Of a DNA stretch of 64,000 nucleotides, positions 22,509-30,966 are shown in pieces. Numbering within the stretch: position 1 is the stretch's first letter; each line of letters opens with the position of its first letter. The DNA comes from Mesorhizobium sp. B2-7-2. Lineage in GTDB: Bacteria; Pseudomonadota; Alphaproteobacteria; Rhizobiales; Rhizobiaceae. Location: NCBI RefSeq assembly GCF_006440775.1, contig NZ_VFTZ01000017.1, forward strand, positions 1 to 64,000, in the 5' to 3' direction. The position numbers and the translations under genes are program-made. Under the pieces are notes generated by a model, which was given only the letters and a program-made list of their open reading frames with translations, was not told the DNA's origin and did no database searches.

Positions 22509-23819
22509 ATGGCCGAAGTCGGTTCGCACATCGAGAGAGAACAAAGCAACAGGTCGGCGAAGGGACCTTTGCAGCGGTTCCTGCGTACAATCGGCCCCGG
22601 TTTTATCACCGGCGCATCCGACGACGATCCCTCCGGCATCGGAACTTACAGCCAGGCGGGTGCGCAGTTCGGCTTCGATATCGGCTGGACCATGCTGTTC
22701 ACCTTCCCGCTGATGGCGGCCATCCAGGAGATCGCCGCCCGCATCGGCCGCACCACGGGCAAGGGGATTTCCGGCAACCTCAGCAGACACTATCCCGGCT
22801 CGCTGCTCTACGTCGTGGTAGTGCTGCTTTCCGTCGCCAACGTCATCAATATCGGCGCCGACCTCAGCGCCATGGCGGACGCGTTGGAGCTGCTCATCGG
22901 CGGGCCGAGCCCGCTCTATGTCATCGCATTCGCGATCGTCTGTATCTGCGCGATCGTCTTTCTCGACTACACCCGCTACGTGAAAGTGCTCAAATGGACG
23001 ACCTTGAGCCTCTTCGCCTACGTCATTGCCATGTTCGCCGCGAATGTAGCCTGGGCCGATGCGGCCAAAGGTCTGTTTGTTCCGCACATTGAATGGAGTG
23101 GCGCTTTCTTCACCACGCTGCTCGCGATCCTCGGCACGACGATTTCGCCCTATCTGTTCTTCTGGCAGGCCTCGCAGGAGGTCGAGGAGGAGGAACTCAA
23201 GCCAAGCGCCAAGCCGCTGCGATGGGCGCCGTGGCAAGCTTCCAGGGCATTCCGGCGGATACGCGCCGATACGCTGGTCGGAATGGCGTTTTCGAATTTG
23301 ATAGGCATCGCGATCATCTTCACCACGGCCGCCACGCTTCACAAGGCGGGGGTGACCGACATTGCCTCGTCCACCGACGCGGCCAAGGCTCTGGAGCCGG
23401 CCGCCGGAAAATTCGCCTTCATCATTTTCTCGATGGGAATCATCGGCACCGGGCTTTTGGCTGTGCCGGTGCTGGCGGGGTCAGCGGCTTTCGCCGTCGG
23501 CGAAGCCCTGCACTGGACGGTGGGGCTGCAGCGCAAGCCGAAGGAAGCGTTGGCGTTTTACGTCACACTCGCCGCCGCGACCGCGCTTGGCACCGGGATC
23601 ATGTTTACCCCGATCGACCCGATCAAGGCGCTTTACTGGAGCGCCGTCATCAACGGCATATGCGCCGTTCCCGTGCTGGTCGTCATGATGCGGATGGCCG
23701 GCAGCAAGGACATCATGGGTGAATTCCCGGTTCAGGGTTGGCTGCGCGCGCTGGGATGGCTGACGACAATGACAATGGCAGTCTCGTCGGTGGGCCTCAT
23801 CGCGCAGTGGTTTGTGTGA
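22509..23819 (+). CDS. NRAMP-like divalent metal transporter with altered metal site
   Basis: Eleven or so membrane helices over 436 residues. Canonical NRAMP proteins bind metal through DPGN in helix 1 and MPH in helix 6. Here helix 1 reads DDDPSGIG (residues 38-45) and helix 6 GTTISPYLFFWQ (209-220), so the Asp is kept but the Asn and the Met are absent. This places it in a divergent branch whose substrate may be Mg2+ or another ion rather than Mn2+/Fe2+; that is inference. The preferred ATG is 22509; 22494 is an alternative. Confidence 0.85.
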   Translation: MAEVGSHIEREQSNRSAKGPLQRFLRTIGPGFITGASDDDPSGIGTYSQAGAQFGFDIGWTMLFTFPLMAAIQEIAARIGRTTGKGISGNLSRHYPGSLLYVVVVLLSVANVINIGADLSAMADALELLIGGPSPLYVIAFAIVCICAIVFLDYTRYVKVLKWTTLSLFAYVIAMFAANVAWADAAKGLFVPHIEWSGAFFTTLLAILGTTISPYLFFWQASQEVEEEELKPSAKPLRWAPWQASRAFRRIRADTLVGMAFSNLIGIAIIFTTAATLHKAGVTDIASSTDAAKALEPAAGKFAFIIFSMGIIGTGLLAVPVLAGSAAFAVGEALHWTVGLQRKPKEALAFYVTLAAATALGTGIMFTPIDPIKALYWSAVINGICAVPVLVVMMRMAGSKDIMGEFPVQGWLRALGWLTTMTMAVSSVGLIAQWFV

Positions 23820-23963
23820 ATCCCGGGCAGGGAAAGCGGTCTTTCAGATGCGACAGGCGGCGATTCATGCGTCGGTCCGGCCAATTGCCTGGCCGCGGCG
23901 GTGCTTCGTCGCCGTCAATAACAATTGATGCTTTTAGCTGTGTCGCCGCATGTATTTCTTTCT

Positions 23964-23988
23964 GGAACAAGTTTGATCAGGCCGTGTT
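23964..23988 (+). promoter_or_regulatory. EcfG-like promoter, one mismatch
   Basis: GGAAC (23964-23968), 16 bases, TGTT (23985-23988), 33 bases before the DUF892 gene. Confidence 0.5.
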
Positions 23989-24021
23989 GGTGATGATCCA
24001 ACCCCCACCAGGAGATTCAGA

Positions 24022-24534
24022 ATGGCGACGACGAAGGCGGCCTCGAACAAGGGCCTCAACGAACTTTTCCATGACACGCTGAAGGATATCTATTTCGCCG
24101 AGAAGAAAATCCTGACGACGCTGCCCAAGATGGCAAAGGCGGCGCAGGACGATGCGCTGAAAATGGCCTTCGAGAAGCATCGCGACCAGACGGAGGAACA
24201 TGTCGCCCGTCTCGAGGAAGTGTTCGAGGTGATCGATAAGAAACCGGCGGGCAAGACTTGTGCCGCCATCATGGGCATCACCGAGGAAGGTGCAGAGATC
24301 ATGGACGAGTACAAGGGCTCGCCCTCGCTCGACGCCGGCCTGCTGGCTGCCGCGCAAGCCGTCGAGCATTACGAGATCTCTCGCTACGGCACGCTCAGGA
24401 CTTGGGCGCAGGAACTCGGCCTGACGGAGGCCGTGACCTTGCTCGACAAGACGCTGAACGAAGAAAAGGAAACGGACGCCGCGCTCACCCAGCTTGCCGA
24501 ATCCGCAGTCAACGTCGCGGCTGAAGCCGCATAG
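24022..24534 (+). CDS. DUF892 (YciE/YciF-type) ferritin-like protein
   Basis: The sequence opens LNELFHDTLKDIYFAEKKIL and continues AFEKHRDQTEEHVARLEEVFE and AAQAVEHYEISRYGTL; the E, ExxH and HYE residues are those of a ferritin-like four-helix bundle. YciE/YciF proteins are induced by osmotic and general stress. 170 residues, normal for the family. Its likely EcfG promoter agrees. Confidence 0.92.
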   Translation: MATTKAASNKGLNELFHDTLKDIYFAEKKILTTLPKMAKAAQDDALKMAFEKHRDQTEEHVARLEEVFEVIDKKPAGKTCAAIMGITEEGAEIMDEYKGSPSLDAGLLAAAQAVEHYEISRYGTLRTWAQELGLTEAVTLLDKTLNEEKETDAALTQLAESAVNVAAEAA

Positions 24535-24820
24535 CGGACGATCCGCTGACGGCCGCCGGGCCCCGGCAGCTTGCCAGGGCTCGCTGCCACATTGCAGGTC
24601 CAATCGAACGGCGGCGGCCGCTGCCGGCGCTGCCAACGATCTTAGCTGTTTGTTGGACCGATAATTCGTCGTGGATGGCAGAATTGGCGCGCCGGTTCTT
24701 GCAGCGATCCCGGGCCTCTTGACGGTCAAGATCTACAAACCCATATCGCCGCTGAGCTTGGGCCGCTGTCGGCACCAAGCCGTTGCCTGAACTCAATTGT
24801 TCGTTCGATTGGAGGACGTT

Positions 24821-25123
24821 ATGAACGATCGCATGTTCGACAGCCCTGTTTTCGTGAAGAGCGGAGACAGCCTCATCCAGGAAATCGCGTGCCTGGAAGA
24901 TGCCCTGGAATTTCTCTACGCGTGGCCCAAGAACAGGCGCGGAGCCATCTTTGAAACGGCCCTTCGTGCCTGCCAGCGGGCATTCGACAGCGGCTATCCG
25001 CTGACTGCCGCCAGAGATGCCTTTAGCGGTTTCGCAAGGTCGGTCAAAATTCTCGAGGACGTGAGTATCCCCTTGCCATGGATGACCGGCAAAGGCGGCC
25101 GCGGCGGCGGACTGACTGCTTGA
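24821..25123 (+). CDS. DUF982 family protein
   Basis: A 100-residue protein with the DUF982 pattern: an N-terminal strand, then ALEFLYAWPKNRRGAIFETALRAC in part and a helix carrying AARDAFSGFAR. The family is almost confined to Rhizobiales and its function is unknown. The binding site is GGAGG with a five-base gap. A second DUF982 gene follows 26 bases later, suggesting an operon and tandem duplication. Confidence 0.8.
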   Translation: MNDRMFDSPVFVKSGDSLIQEIACLEDALEFLYAWPKNRRGAIFETALRACQRAFDSGYPLTAARDAFSGFARSVKILEDVSIPLPWMTGKGGRGGGLTA

Positions 25124-25149
25124 AAGTTTCGCGGCTATGGGAGTTCGCG

Positions 25150-25437
25150 ATGCTTTCCAAACCTTTCGAGAAACCCCTTCGCGTTTGGGTAGGACTGGGC
25201 TTTCCCCGGCAACTGAACACCGTCGTCGATGCCTATCAGTTCGCGACCGACTGGTGCGGCAATAGCCCGGAGCAGAAAGCGGCTATCCGTGCCTGCAAGG
25301 CGGCTTTGGTCGGCGACGTCGACGCGGAAACCGCGCGAGGCGTTTTCGCCGCATTCGCGCGCAAGAAGGATATCCTTGTCGAGGACGGACCAATCCCCCC
25401 CGCGATAGAAAAAGCTCGGCCGTCAGATCACCGATGA
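25150..25437 (+). CDS. DUF982 family protein, second copy
   Basis: Same fold as its neighbour: PLRVWVGLGFPRQLNTVVDAY, FATDWCGNSPEQKAAIRACKAAL and ARGVFAAFARKKDI. 95 residues. The ATG at 25150 has TGGGAGTTCGCG upstream. Another relative lies at 29412. Confidence 0.78.
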   Translation: MLSKPFEKPLRVWVGLGFPRQLNTVVDAYQFATDWCGNSPEQKAAIRACKAALVGDVDAETARGVFAAFARKKDILVEDGPIPPAIEKARPSDHR

Positions 25438-25532
25438 CGATCGGGGCGCGCCCCGCGACCGCTGTCGGGGCGCCTCACCGCGTGCGGCGTGTCATCCGGT
25501 CCGCCCCTTGGCACTGGATCGTAGCCTCGAAT

Positions 25533-25566
25533 GAACGCCCACCAGTCGCGGGAATGGTGGGCGTTC
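25533..25566. terminator. Perfect 12-bp inverted repeat, probable terminator
   Basis: GAACGCCCACCA (25533-25544) and TGGTGGGCGTTC (25555-25566) flank a 10-base loop. No long T-run follows on either strand, so it may be a terminator, a protein-binding site or part of a repeat. No gene is seen from 25438 to 25816. Confidence 0.5.
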
Positions 25567-25772
25567 AAACAGTTGACGATGAAGGGACTCAAATATCCGT
25601 CAAACCGTCCCCCAACCACCAACGGCGGGCTAAGGTTTCACTGCTTGGACCAAAGCGGCGCTGCGTGCGACTTCAGTCCCAAGTGAGTGGCATGTTGCGG
25701 CCGCCCAGCCTGCCTTCCTGGTTTCCAGCAAGTGCCTCATGCCGCACCGTCGTGGAGGAACATCGGCTAAAT

Positions 25773-25797
25773 GGAACCTCGATCCTGATTGTCTGTT
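25773..25797 (+). promoter_or_regulatory. EcfG-like promoter, one mismatch
   Basis: GGAAC (25773-25777), 16 bases, TGTT (25794-25797), 19 bases before the start at 25817. Confidence 0.45.
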
Positions 25798-25816
25798 CAT
25801 TGGAAGGCGGGCCAAC

Positions 25817-26029
25817 ATGAACAGATCGTCGCTTCATCTTCTCAAAGGTACAGGGTATCTGATTTCCACAGTGAGCGTGGCACTGCTGGCGATCGTCAGC
25901 TGGGACAGTGCCTCGAAAAGTCCGTTGCTGGTTGCTTGTCTGCTCGGCGGAGCCGCTACCTCGGTTATCGGCATGTTCTGCCGCTGGCTGTCCTACGAAA
26001 TCGAGAAACGGCAGGAAGAACGGCGGTAG
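25817..26029 (+). CDS. Two-helix membrane protein (70 aa)
   Basis: Two hydrophobic segments (YLISTVSVALLAIVSW, PLLVACLLGGAATSVIGMFCRW) and a charged tail (YEIEKRQEERR). No family is recognised. A likely stress promoter precedes it. Confidence 0.6.
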   Translation: MNRSSLHLLKGTGYLISTVSVALLAIVSWDSASKSPLLVACLLGGAATSVIGMFCRWLSYEIEKRQEERR

Positions 26030-26055
26030 CCCCCGAGCCTGGCGACGAGGTCGTG

Positions 26056-27114
26056 TCAGCCTGAGCGGCGCAAGACCCGCGTGACAAGCAGAGTGATCAG
26101 GCTGCCGAGGACAATCCATAGGACGATCCCACCGCCGGATGCCCGAGGCGCCGCCGCGCCGACACTTGCACCAGCGTCGGCCGGCATCGTCGTCCCGGGT
26201 TTGGCTACTTTTTCGATATAGTGCGGCGCAGCCCGGTCGGTTGCATTCGCAACGACCGGCGCGAGGTCGCGCCGGCTGCCGCGCCGTACCGAATAGGCCC
26301 GGGTAATCTCGGCGCCGAAAAGAAAAATCTGTGCCGAATAATAGACCCAGACCAGCACCACCATCAGTGCGCCCGCCGCTCCGTAAGACGTCGCTATAGC
26401 GCTGGTGCCGATGTACCAGCCGATCAGCGACTTGCCGATGGTGAAGAGCAGCGCCGTGACCGCAGCGCCGATGCCGACATCGCGCCATTTGAGCGTGCGG
26501 TCCGGCAGGACCTTGTAGATCGCGGCGAAGAGCAGCGCGATCAGCACAAAAGAGACGATCGTGTTGACGCCGCTGACGATCACGCCACCGAACGGCAGGC
26601 GTCGGTTGATCAATTCGCTCAGCGCCGAGATCGCCGTGCTTGCCGCGAGTGATACCAGCAGCAGGAAGCCAAGCGCCGCGACGAGACCGAGGCTCGCCGC
26701 CCTCGCCCGCACCAGGCGCGACAGCGACACGCCGTCGGGCTTCACCTTCCATATCTCGTTGAGCGACTGCTGCATTTCGCCGAAGACGCCCGAGGCGGTG
26801 ACGAAAAGCGTGACCAGTCCGATGAGCGTGGCAAGCGTGCTTGACCAGCGCTGCGCCGCGCTCTCGATCGTTGCCTTCAGGAGGTCGGCACTTTGCGGCC
26901 CCATCACGCCCGATATCTCGGCCGAGAGCGCCAGTTGTGCGGCGTCATTGCCGATGACGAAGCCGGCAATCGCCACGACAATGAGGAGTATCGGCGCCAG
27001 CGAGGTCGTGGCATAGAAAGCGATTGCCGCTCCGTGGCTCAGGGCATTGTCGGCGATGTAGCCAGCGACACTCTCCCGCAAGAGCAGCCAGCCTTCACGA
27101 ACCCAGCCCGGCAT
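26056..27114 (-). CDS. YihY/UPF0761-type inner-membrane protein
   Basis: Six membrane helices in 352 residues with family motifs GAAIAFYATTSLAPILL, FVTASGVFGEMQQSLNEIW and YGAAGALMVVLVWVYYSAQIFLFGAEITR in part. The family was once misnamed RNase BN; its role is unknown. Residues after about 290 form a polar linker and a last helix (IVLWIVLGSLITLLV), an extension seen in some rhizobial members. The ATG at 27114 is chosen because upstream codons are not conserved in style. Confidence 0.88.
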   Translation of the reverse strand: MPGWVREGWLLLRESVAGYIADNALSHGAAIAFYATTSLAPILLIVVAIAGFVIGNDAAQLALSAEISGVMGPQSADLLKATIESAAQRWSSTLATLIGLVTLFVTASGVFGEMQQSLNEIWKVKPDGVSLSRLVRARAASLGLVAALGFLLLVSLAASTAISALSELINRRLPFGGVIVSGVNTIVSFVLIALLFAAIYKVLPDRTLKWRDVGIGAAVTALLFTIGKSLIGWYIGTSAIATSYGAAGALMVVLVWVYYSAQIFLFGAEITRAYSVRRGSRRDLAPVVANATDRAAPHYIEKVAKPGTTMPADAGASVGAAAPRASGGGIVLWIVLGSLITLLVTRVLRRSG

Positions 27115-27312
27115 CGTCGCCTCATCTGTTTTGGACCTGCCCTTTGCCGCCAGGTCCGGCTGACGCGGTTCGCAAATCACAATCCCATGCCGGCACAATG
27201 GTTCCCAATGGGCGTGCACCGACGCCGGATCGCTAAAAACGGCCGCGTATTTGCAATCGGAAACAATGGATTTATATTTAGCTGACTAAGTGATTCATGG
27301 CGCGGTGAACCG

Positions 27313-27498
27313 ATGGCCAAGAAGAAGCACAGACGGTCGGCTTGCACTGTTTCGGCAACTTCCGACGCCGAGATCCTCGAAGCGGCTTATTTTGCCCGCA
27401 AATGCGGCCTCACGCGTGAGGAGGCATTGCAGATGATACGCGAGGCCCACAACCTGCCGGCCGTCAGGGCGGCCGAAGGCGAGAAGCGCAAGCATTGA
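27313..27498 (+). CDS. Small basic protein, DUF3606-like core (61 aa)
   Basis: Begins MAKKKHRRS and contains DAEILEAAYFARKCGLTREEALQMIREAH, a helical pair related in pattern to the proteins at 21303 and 33360 (only parts shown). Possibly DNA-binding; function unknown. The ribosome binding site is weak. Confidence 0.6.
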   Translation: MAKKKHRRSACTVSATSDAEILEAAYFARKCGLTREEALQMIREAHNLPAVRAAEGEKRKH

Positions 27499-27521
27499 AC
27501 CCTTGTTGTAGAAGACGGGCC

Positions 27522-27827
27522 TCATTGGCCGGTCTGCGGCGGAATTTCGCCCGGCTTGATCACCGGCATGTCGCTGCCTGTCGGGGGCGGTGGCGTCGCG
27601 TTCTTGTCGCCGGTCGGCGGCGGCTTCAGCACGCCGCCGCAATTGCCGAGTTTTTTCGACAGTTCATCCGTGTCGGCCTGCTGCTTTTGTTTCTGCTGCT
27701 GGTCGTTGGCGTCGGGCTTGGCCTGGCAGTTCTGCGCCTGCTGGTCGTTCGGCTGGGCGGCATTCTGGGCCACCGCCGGCAGAGCCTGGACCAGGGTGAC
27801 GGCTGCAATGAGAAGCGCTTTTTTCAT
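27522..27827 (-). CDS. Exported Gln/Pro-rich protein (101 aa)
   Basis: A signal peptide (MKKALLIAAVTLVQALPAVAQ) precedes a Gln/Asn/Asp-rich stretch with two Cys (AQNCQAK, LGNCGG) and a Pro-rich tail. It resembles the exported protein at 12906 in style but not in sequence. GAGGAGGATCTC precedes the start. It lies 19 bases after the SDR gene on the same strand, likely in one operon. Confidence 0.7.
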   Translation of the reverse strand: MKKALLIAAVTLVQALPAVAQNAAQPNDQQAQNCQAKPDANDQQQKQKQQADTDELSKKLGNCGGVLKPPPTGDKNATPPPPTGSDMPVIKPGEIPPQTGQ

Positions 27828-27846
27828 GAGATCCTCCTCATGGGTG

Positions 27847-28866
27847 TCAGTAACCCCCGATGATCGGCAGGATTTCGCCGGTGATGTAGCTCGAGCATTG
27901 CGGTGAGGCCAGGAACACATAGGCCGGCGCGATCTCTTCCGGCTGGGCGGGCCGCTTCATCGGCGTCTTGGCGCCGAACTGCGAAACGTCTTCCGCTTGT
28001 TTTTCGGATGGGTTGAGCGGCGTCCAGACCGGACCCGGCGCCACCGCATTGACGCGGATGCCCTTCGAGATGAGGTTGCCGGAGAGAGCGCGGGTAAAGG
28101 CATGAATGCCGCCCTTGGTCATCGAGTAGTCGACCAGTTCCTTCGAACCCTCGATGCCGGTGACCGAACCGGTGTTGATGACGGCCGAACCCGGCGTCAT
28201 GTGCGGCACGGCTTCCTGAGCCATATGGAAATAGCCGTAGAGATTGGTCTTCAGCGTGGTGTCGAAATGCTCCTCGGTCAGATCGGCGAAATCGGCCGAG
28301 TGGATTTGAAAGGCGGCATTGTTGACCAGCACGTCGAGCTTGCCGAAAGCCTTGAGCGTTTCCGCCACCGCCTTGCGGCAGAAGGCGCGTTCGGCGACGT
28401 CGCCGCGCAAGGTGATGCAACGCCTGCCCTCCGCCTCGATCGCATGCTTCGTCGCCTCGGCATCGCGGTCCTCGCTGAGATAGGCGATGGCGACATCGGC
28501 ACCCTCGCGTGCGAACAGCACGGCCACAGCGCGGCCGATGCCGGAATCGCCGCCGGTGATCAGCGCGACCTTGTCCTTGAGCTTGCCCGACCCTTGCCAG
28601 AAGGGCGCATCATAAAGCGGCGCGGGCTCGATCGCCCATTCCTCGCCGGGCTTGGGATGATGCTGCCTGGGGAAAGGCGGCGTGGGGTATTTGCGCGCGC
28701 CGGCCTGCATGGCGCCCGGCGCTTCCGGCTTCGGCTTGCCGCGGTCCGTGGCATCGACTTTGCGCTGCACGCCGCGCTGCCTATTCGCCGTCGTCGCCGT
28801 GTCTGTCTTCTTGGCGGTCGCTGATTTTCTGGCCGTGTCGGTTTTCGTTCGGCTGCCGGTCGGCAT
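27847..28866 (-). CDS. SDR-family oxidoreductase, YhdF/GsiB-neighbour type
   Basis: A disordered Lys/Thr-rich head of about 60 residues precedes a classical SDR domain: TGGDSGIGRAVA for NAD(P) binding, NNAA, the Ser of TGSVTGIEG and the catalytic YSMTKGG. The PTPPFPRQHHPKPGEEW lead is typical of the stress-linked SDRs related to B. subtilis YhdF/YhxC. Substrate unknown. The ATG follows CGAAAGGAGACCACC. Confidence 0.9.
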   Translation of the reverse strand: MPTGSRTKTDTARKSATAKKTDTATTANRQRGVQRKVDATDRGKPKPEAPGAMQAGARKYPTPPFPRQHHPKPGEEWAIEPAPLYDAPFWQGSGKLKDKVALITGGDSGIGRAVAVLFAREGADVAIAYLSEDRDAEATKHAIEAEGRRCITLRGDVAERAFCRKAVAETLKAFGKLDVLVNNAAFQIHSADFADLTEEHFDTTLKTNLYGYFHMAQEAVPHMTPGSAVINTGSVTGIEGSKELVDYSMTKGGIHAFTRALSGNLISKGIRVNAVAPGPVWTPLNPSEKQAEDVSQFGAKTPMKRPAQPEEIAPAYVFLASPQCSSYITGEILPIIGGY

Positions 28867-29026
28867 GGTGGTCTCCTTTCGGAGGACAACGCATGCCGAC
28901 GGAAAAGGTTGGCCCTTGGATCGCCGCACCTCGCCGAGATGCCTGCGCGTACATCAAAGTTAAATGCGGCCGCCCGGCCGCGGTGCTATCGCTTGGTCAC
29001 TGGGGGACTCTTTAGGAGGAGTCCAC

Positions 29027-29203
29027 ATGGACGTTCGAACTCTCATCGGCAGTCTCTCGGCCGCAATGCTGCGCCGGCGCGCGGCAGCGCCGCCAGTCCC
29101 CGTCAGGGTGATCCGCGCTTCGCTGGCCGAGGTGCCGCTCAGGCCGCGCCCACGTCCGCCGCACCGCCCGGCGCCACCGGCCCGGCCCGCGAGCAATATG
29201 TAG
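29027..29203 (+). CDS. Small Arg/Pro-rich protein (58 aa)
   Basis: MDVRTLIGSLSAAMLRRRA followed by PPVPVRVIRASLAEVPL and a Pro/Arg tail. No domain; the strong binding site TTTAGGAGGAGTCCAC supports translation. Confidence 0.5.
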   Translation: MDVRTLIGSLSAAMLRRRAAAPPVPVRVIRASLAEVPLRPRPRPPHRPAPPARPASNM

Positions 29204-29293
29204 CCTCGGATTTGCAGCCTCGGACCAGCCGGCCGGATGCAACCGACTGCCGAAGTCATCGTTTATGGCCATCCGCAATTTTTACGGTGAAAC

Positions 29294-29404
29294 ATGAAAT
29301 CCATGCGTACGAACAGCCCGCTTTTCATTCTCGCCGCCGCCATGATCACGGCCGCGCCCTTTGCCGGTCTTGCCTGGCGCACGCGCGAATGGCTCGGATG
29401 GTGA
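29294..29404 (+). CDS. Single-helix membrane microprotein (36 aa)
   Basis: MKSMRTNSPLFILAAAMITA continues to a tail RTREWLGW. One membrane helix. It lies seven bases before the DUF982 gene and could be its leader or partner. Short, so uncertain. Confidence 0.4.
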   Translation: MKSMRTNSPLFILAAAMITAAPFAGLAWRTREWLGW

Positions 29405-29411
29405 AAGACAT

Positions 29412-29711
29412 ATGAGCCGTTTCCTGCCCCTCACCATACGCTTCGTCAGCGGTGGTACGATGGTGGTCACCACCGTCGCCGAGGCCAAGAAGGCGCTCGG
29501 AGGCGCATGGAAGAACAAGGATGCGCCAGCCTATCTCAAAGCGGTCCGGCTGGTGGACGACGCGATCGCCGGCACCTGCCGTCCAGCCATCGCCTTTGCC
29601 GCCTTCAAGAAGGTCGCCGCGCAGCAGGGCCTGCTGAGGCCTGCCCAGCCGAGTGCCGCCCTTACGATGCTGGATGAGCTGTGGTCGCGATCCAAGACCC
29701 CGCGCAGCTAA
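29412..29711 (+). CDS. DUF982 family protein, third copy
   Basis: 99 residues: strand FLPLTIRFVSGGTMVVTTVAE, then AKKALGGAWKNKDAPAYLKAV and AIAFAAFKKVAAQQGLL. The layout matches the DUF982 pair at 24821-25437. Function unknown. A short repeat begins two bases after its stop. Confidence 0.75.
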   Translation: MSRFLPLTIRFVSGGTMVVTTVAEAKKALGGAWKNKDAPAYLKAVRLVDDAIAGTCRPAIAFAAFKKVAAQQGLLRPAQPSAALTMLDELWSRSKTPRS

Positions 29712-29712
29712 A

Positions 29713-29808
29713 GCGCGTCTTTCAGATTCGCTCCATGCGCTTTAGCGTCTTGATTTTACGCATGTCTTTATCCCGAAACCGGTTCCCACTTTCGGGAGAC
29801 ATGCTTTA
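29713..29808. repeat. Rhizobial short repeat (CGACATGC family), copy 2
   Basis: Contains GCGCGTCTTTCAGATTCGCT, TTTACGCATGTC, ATCCCGAAACCGGTTCCCACTT in part and GGGAGACATGCTTTA; matches copy 1 at 20421-20513. The CCGAAACCGG...TTTCGGG part can form a hairpin. Confidence 0.7.
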
Positions 29809-29813
29809 GATGC

Positions 29814-30533
29814 CTATCTCGGCTCGCGCGTCATGCTGAGATAGGTTGGATCGAATTCGGCGATCGCAACCAGCCGCTCCCAGTCGAGGATCGTGATCAT
29901 ATGGTTCGTCCAGTTGACCACGTTCATGCGGCGCAGCGTGCCGATGACCCGGTTCATATGGACGACGGAGAGGCCGAGCACGTCGGCGAGCTCGGCCTGC
30001 GACAGCGGCAGATGGAAGCTCATCTCGCGCGTCTTTTTCACCACCTGCAGCCTGACGAACAGCTCGCATATCAAATGCGCGAGATGAGAGGTCTTGGAAC
30101 GGCGTCCCATGGCCACGATCCATTCGCGATGGATGGCGCCATCGACCAGCGTGTTCAGCCACAACAGCCGGGTAAGGTGCGGCGCCTGCTCGGTAATCGT
30201 CTTGAGCTTGCTATGCTCCGCTGCGGCGACATGGCAGGGAGACAGCGCGACGATGCCATGGTCCATCGTCTTCAGCAAAAACGCATGAAGGTCGACGAAA
30301 TCGCCCGCGACCTGCAGCGAGGTGAACTGGCGGCCGCCGTGCTCCAACACCTTGTAGCGGGCGGCAAACCCGTCGATGATGAGCGTGCTGTAGATCGGCC
30401 GCGTGCCTTCCGTGACGATATGCTCGCCGGCGGCGAGGTATCTTTCGAGCGACATGGCGCCGGCGAGCAGCGCCTTCTCTTCTTCTGACAGGACGTCATG
30501 CTGGCCGAGGTTGAGGTAAAGCGATTCCAGCAT
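29814..30533 (-). CDS. Crp/Fnr-family transcriptional regulator
   Basis: The cyclic-nucleotide-like sensor domain (LAAGEHIVTEGTRPIYSTLIIDGFAAR in part) is followed by a dimer helix and a winged helix (LPLSQAELADVLGLSVVHMNRVIGTLR, recognition helix VVHMNRVIGTL). No Fnr cysteine cluster is present, so it does not hold an iron-sulfur sensor. This subgroup is frequent in Mesorhizobium and Bradyrhizobium, ligand unknown. Confidence 0.88.
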   Translation of the reverse strand: MLESLYLNLGQHDVLSEEEKALLAGAMSLERYLAAGEHIVTEGTRPIYSTLIIDGFAARYKVLEHGGRQFTSLQVAGDFVDLHAFLLKTMDHGIVALSPCHVAAAEHSKLKTITEQAPHLTRLLWLNTLVDGAIHREWIVAMGRRSKTSHLAHLICELFVRLQVVKKTREMSFHLPLSQAELADVLGLSVVHMNRVIGTLRRMNVVNWTNHMITILDWERLVAIAEFDPTYLSMTREPR

Positions 30534-30696
30534 CCGCGGTTCTCCATGCGCAACAGCTAACGCCGCAGGGCCGGGCCGGTTGCAGGCGGCCGCGCAGCAA
30601 GGGCCGGCGCGCCGCGGATTCTCCTGAGGATCAACCGCTTGGAACCATGATCGGGGCCAGGGATTGAACTTGCCAAACGCCCGGAGTGCTTCATCG

Positions 30697-30927
30697 ATGG
30701 AACGCTACTATTTCGACCTCCATAATGCCGAGCATGGCCAGGTTGACGAGCACGGGCAGCTTTTTGCCAACCGCGAGCGTGCCCGTCTTGAGGCGTTGCG
30801 CATCCTGCACGACATTGCCCGCGACGAGGCGCCCGGGACCGAACAGTTGAAGATCACCGTGAAGCTGCGCACCGCGAAGGAGCAGATATTCGAGGCGTCG
30901 CTGACGCTGGACTCGGCCTGGAAGTGA
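30697..30927 (+). CDS. DUF6894-type small protein (76 aa)
   Basis: MERYYFDLHNAEHGQVDEHG opens the protein, then ARLEALRILHDIARDE and LKITVKLRTAKEQ. The YYFD...DExG...A..EAL..L..IARD pattern is that of DUF6894, a rhizobial family of unknown function. The ATG at 30697 is preferred over 30664. Confidence 0.75.
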   Translation: MERYYFDLHNAEHGQVDEHGQLFANRERARLEALRILHDIARDEAPGTEQLKITVKLRTAKEQIFEASLTLDSAWK

Positions 30928-30966
30928 GGCCTTTGCCCTCAGCATCGCATCCCGCCGGAGGCAAGC

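Noticed and set aside
22362..23342. A 326-codon open frame on the minus strand
   Set aside because: It lies antisense to the NRAMP-like gene, is Arg/Gly/Asp rich and has no hydrophobic or domain pattern. It is a shadow of the membrane protein's codon bias.
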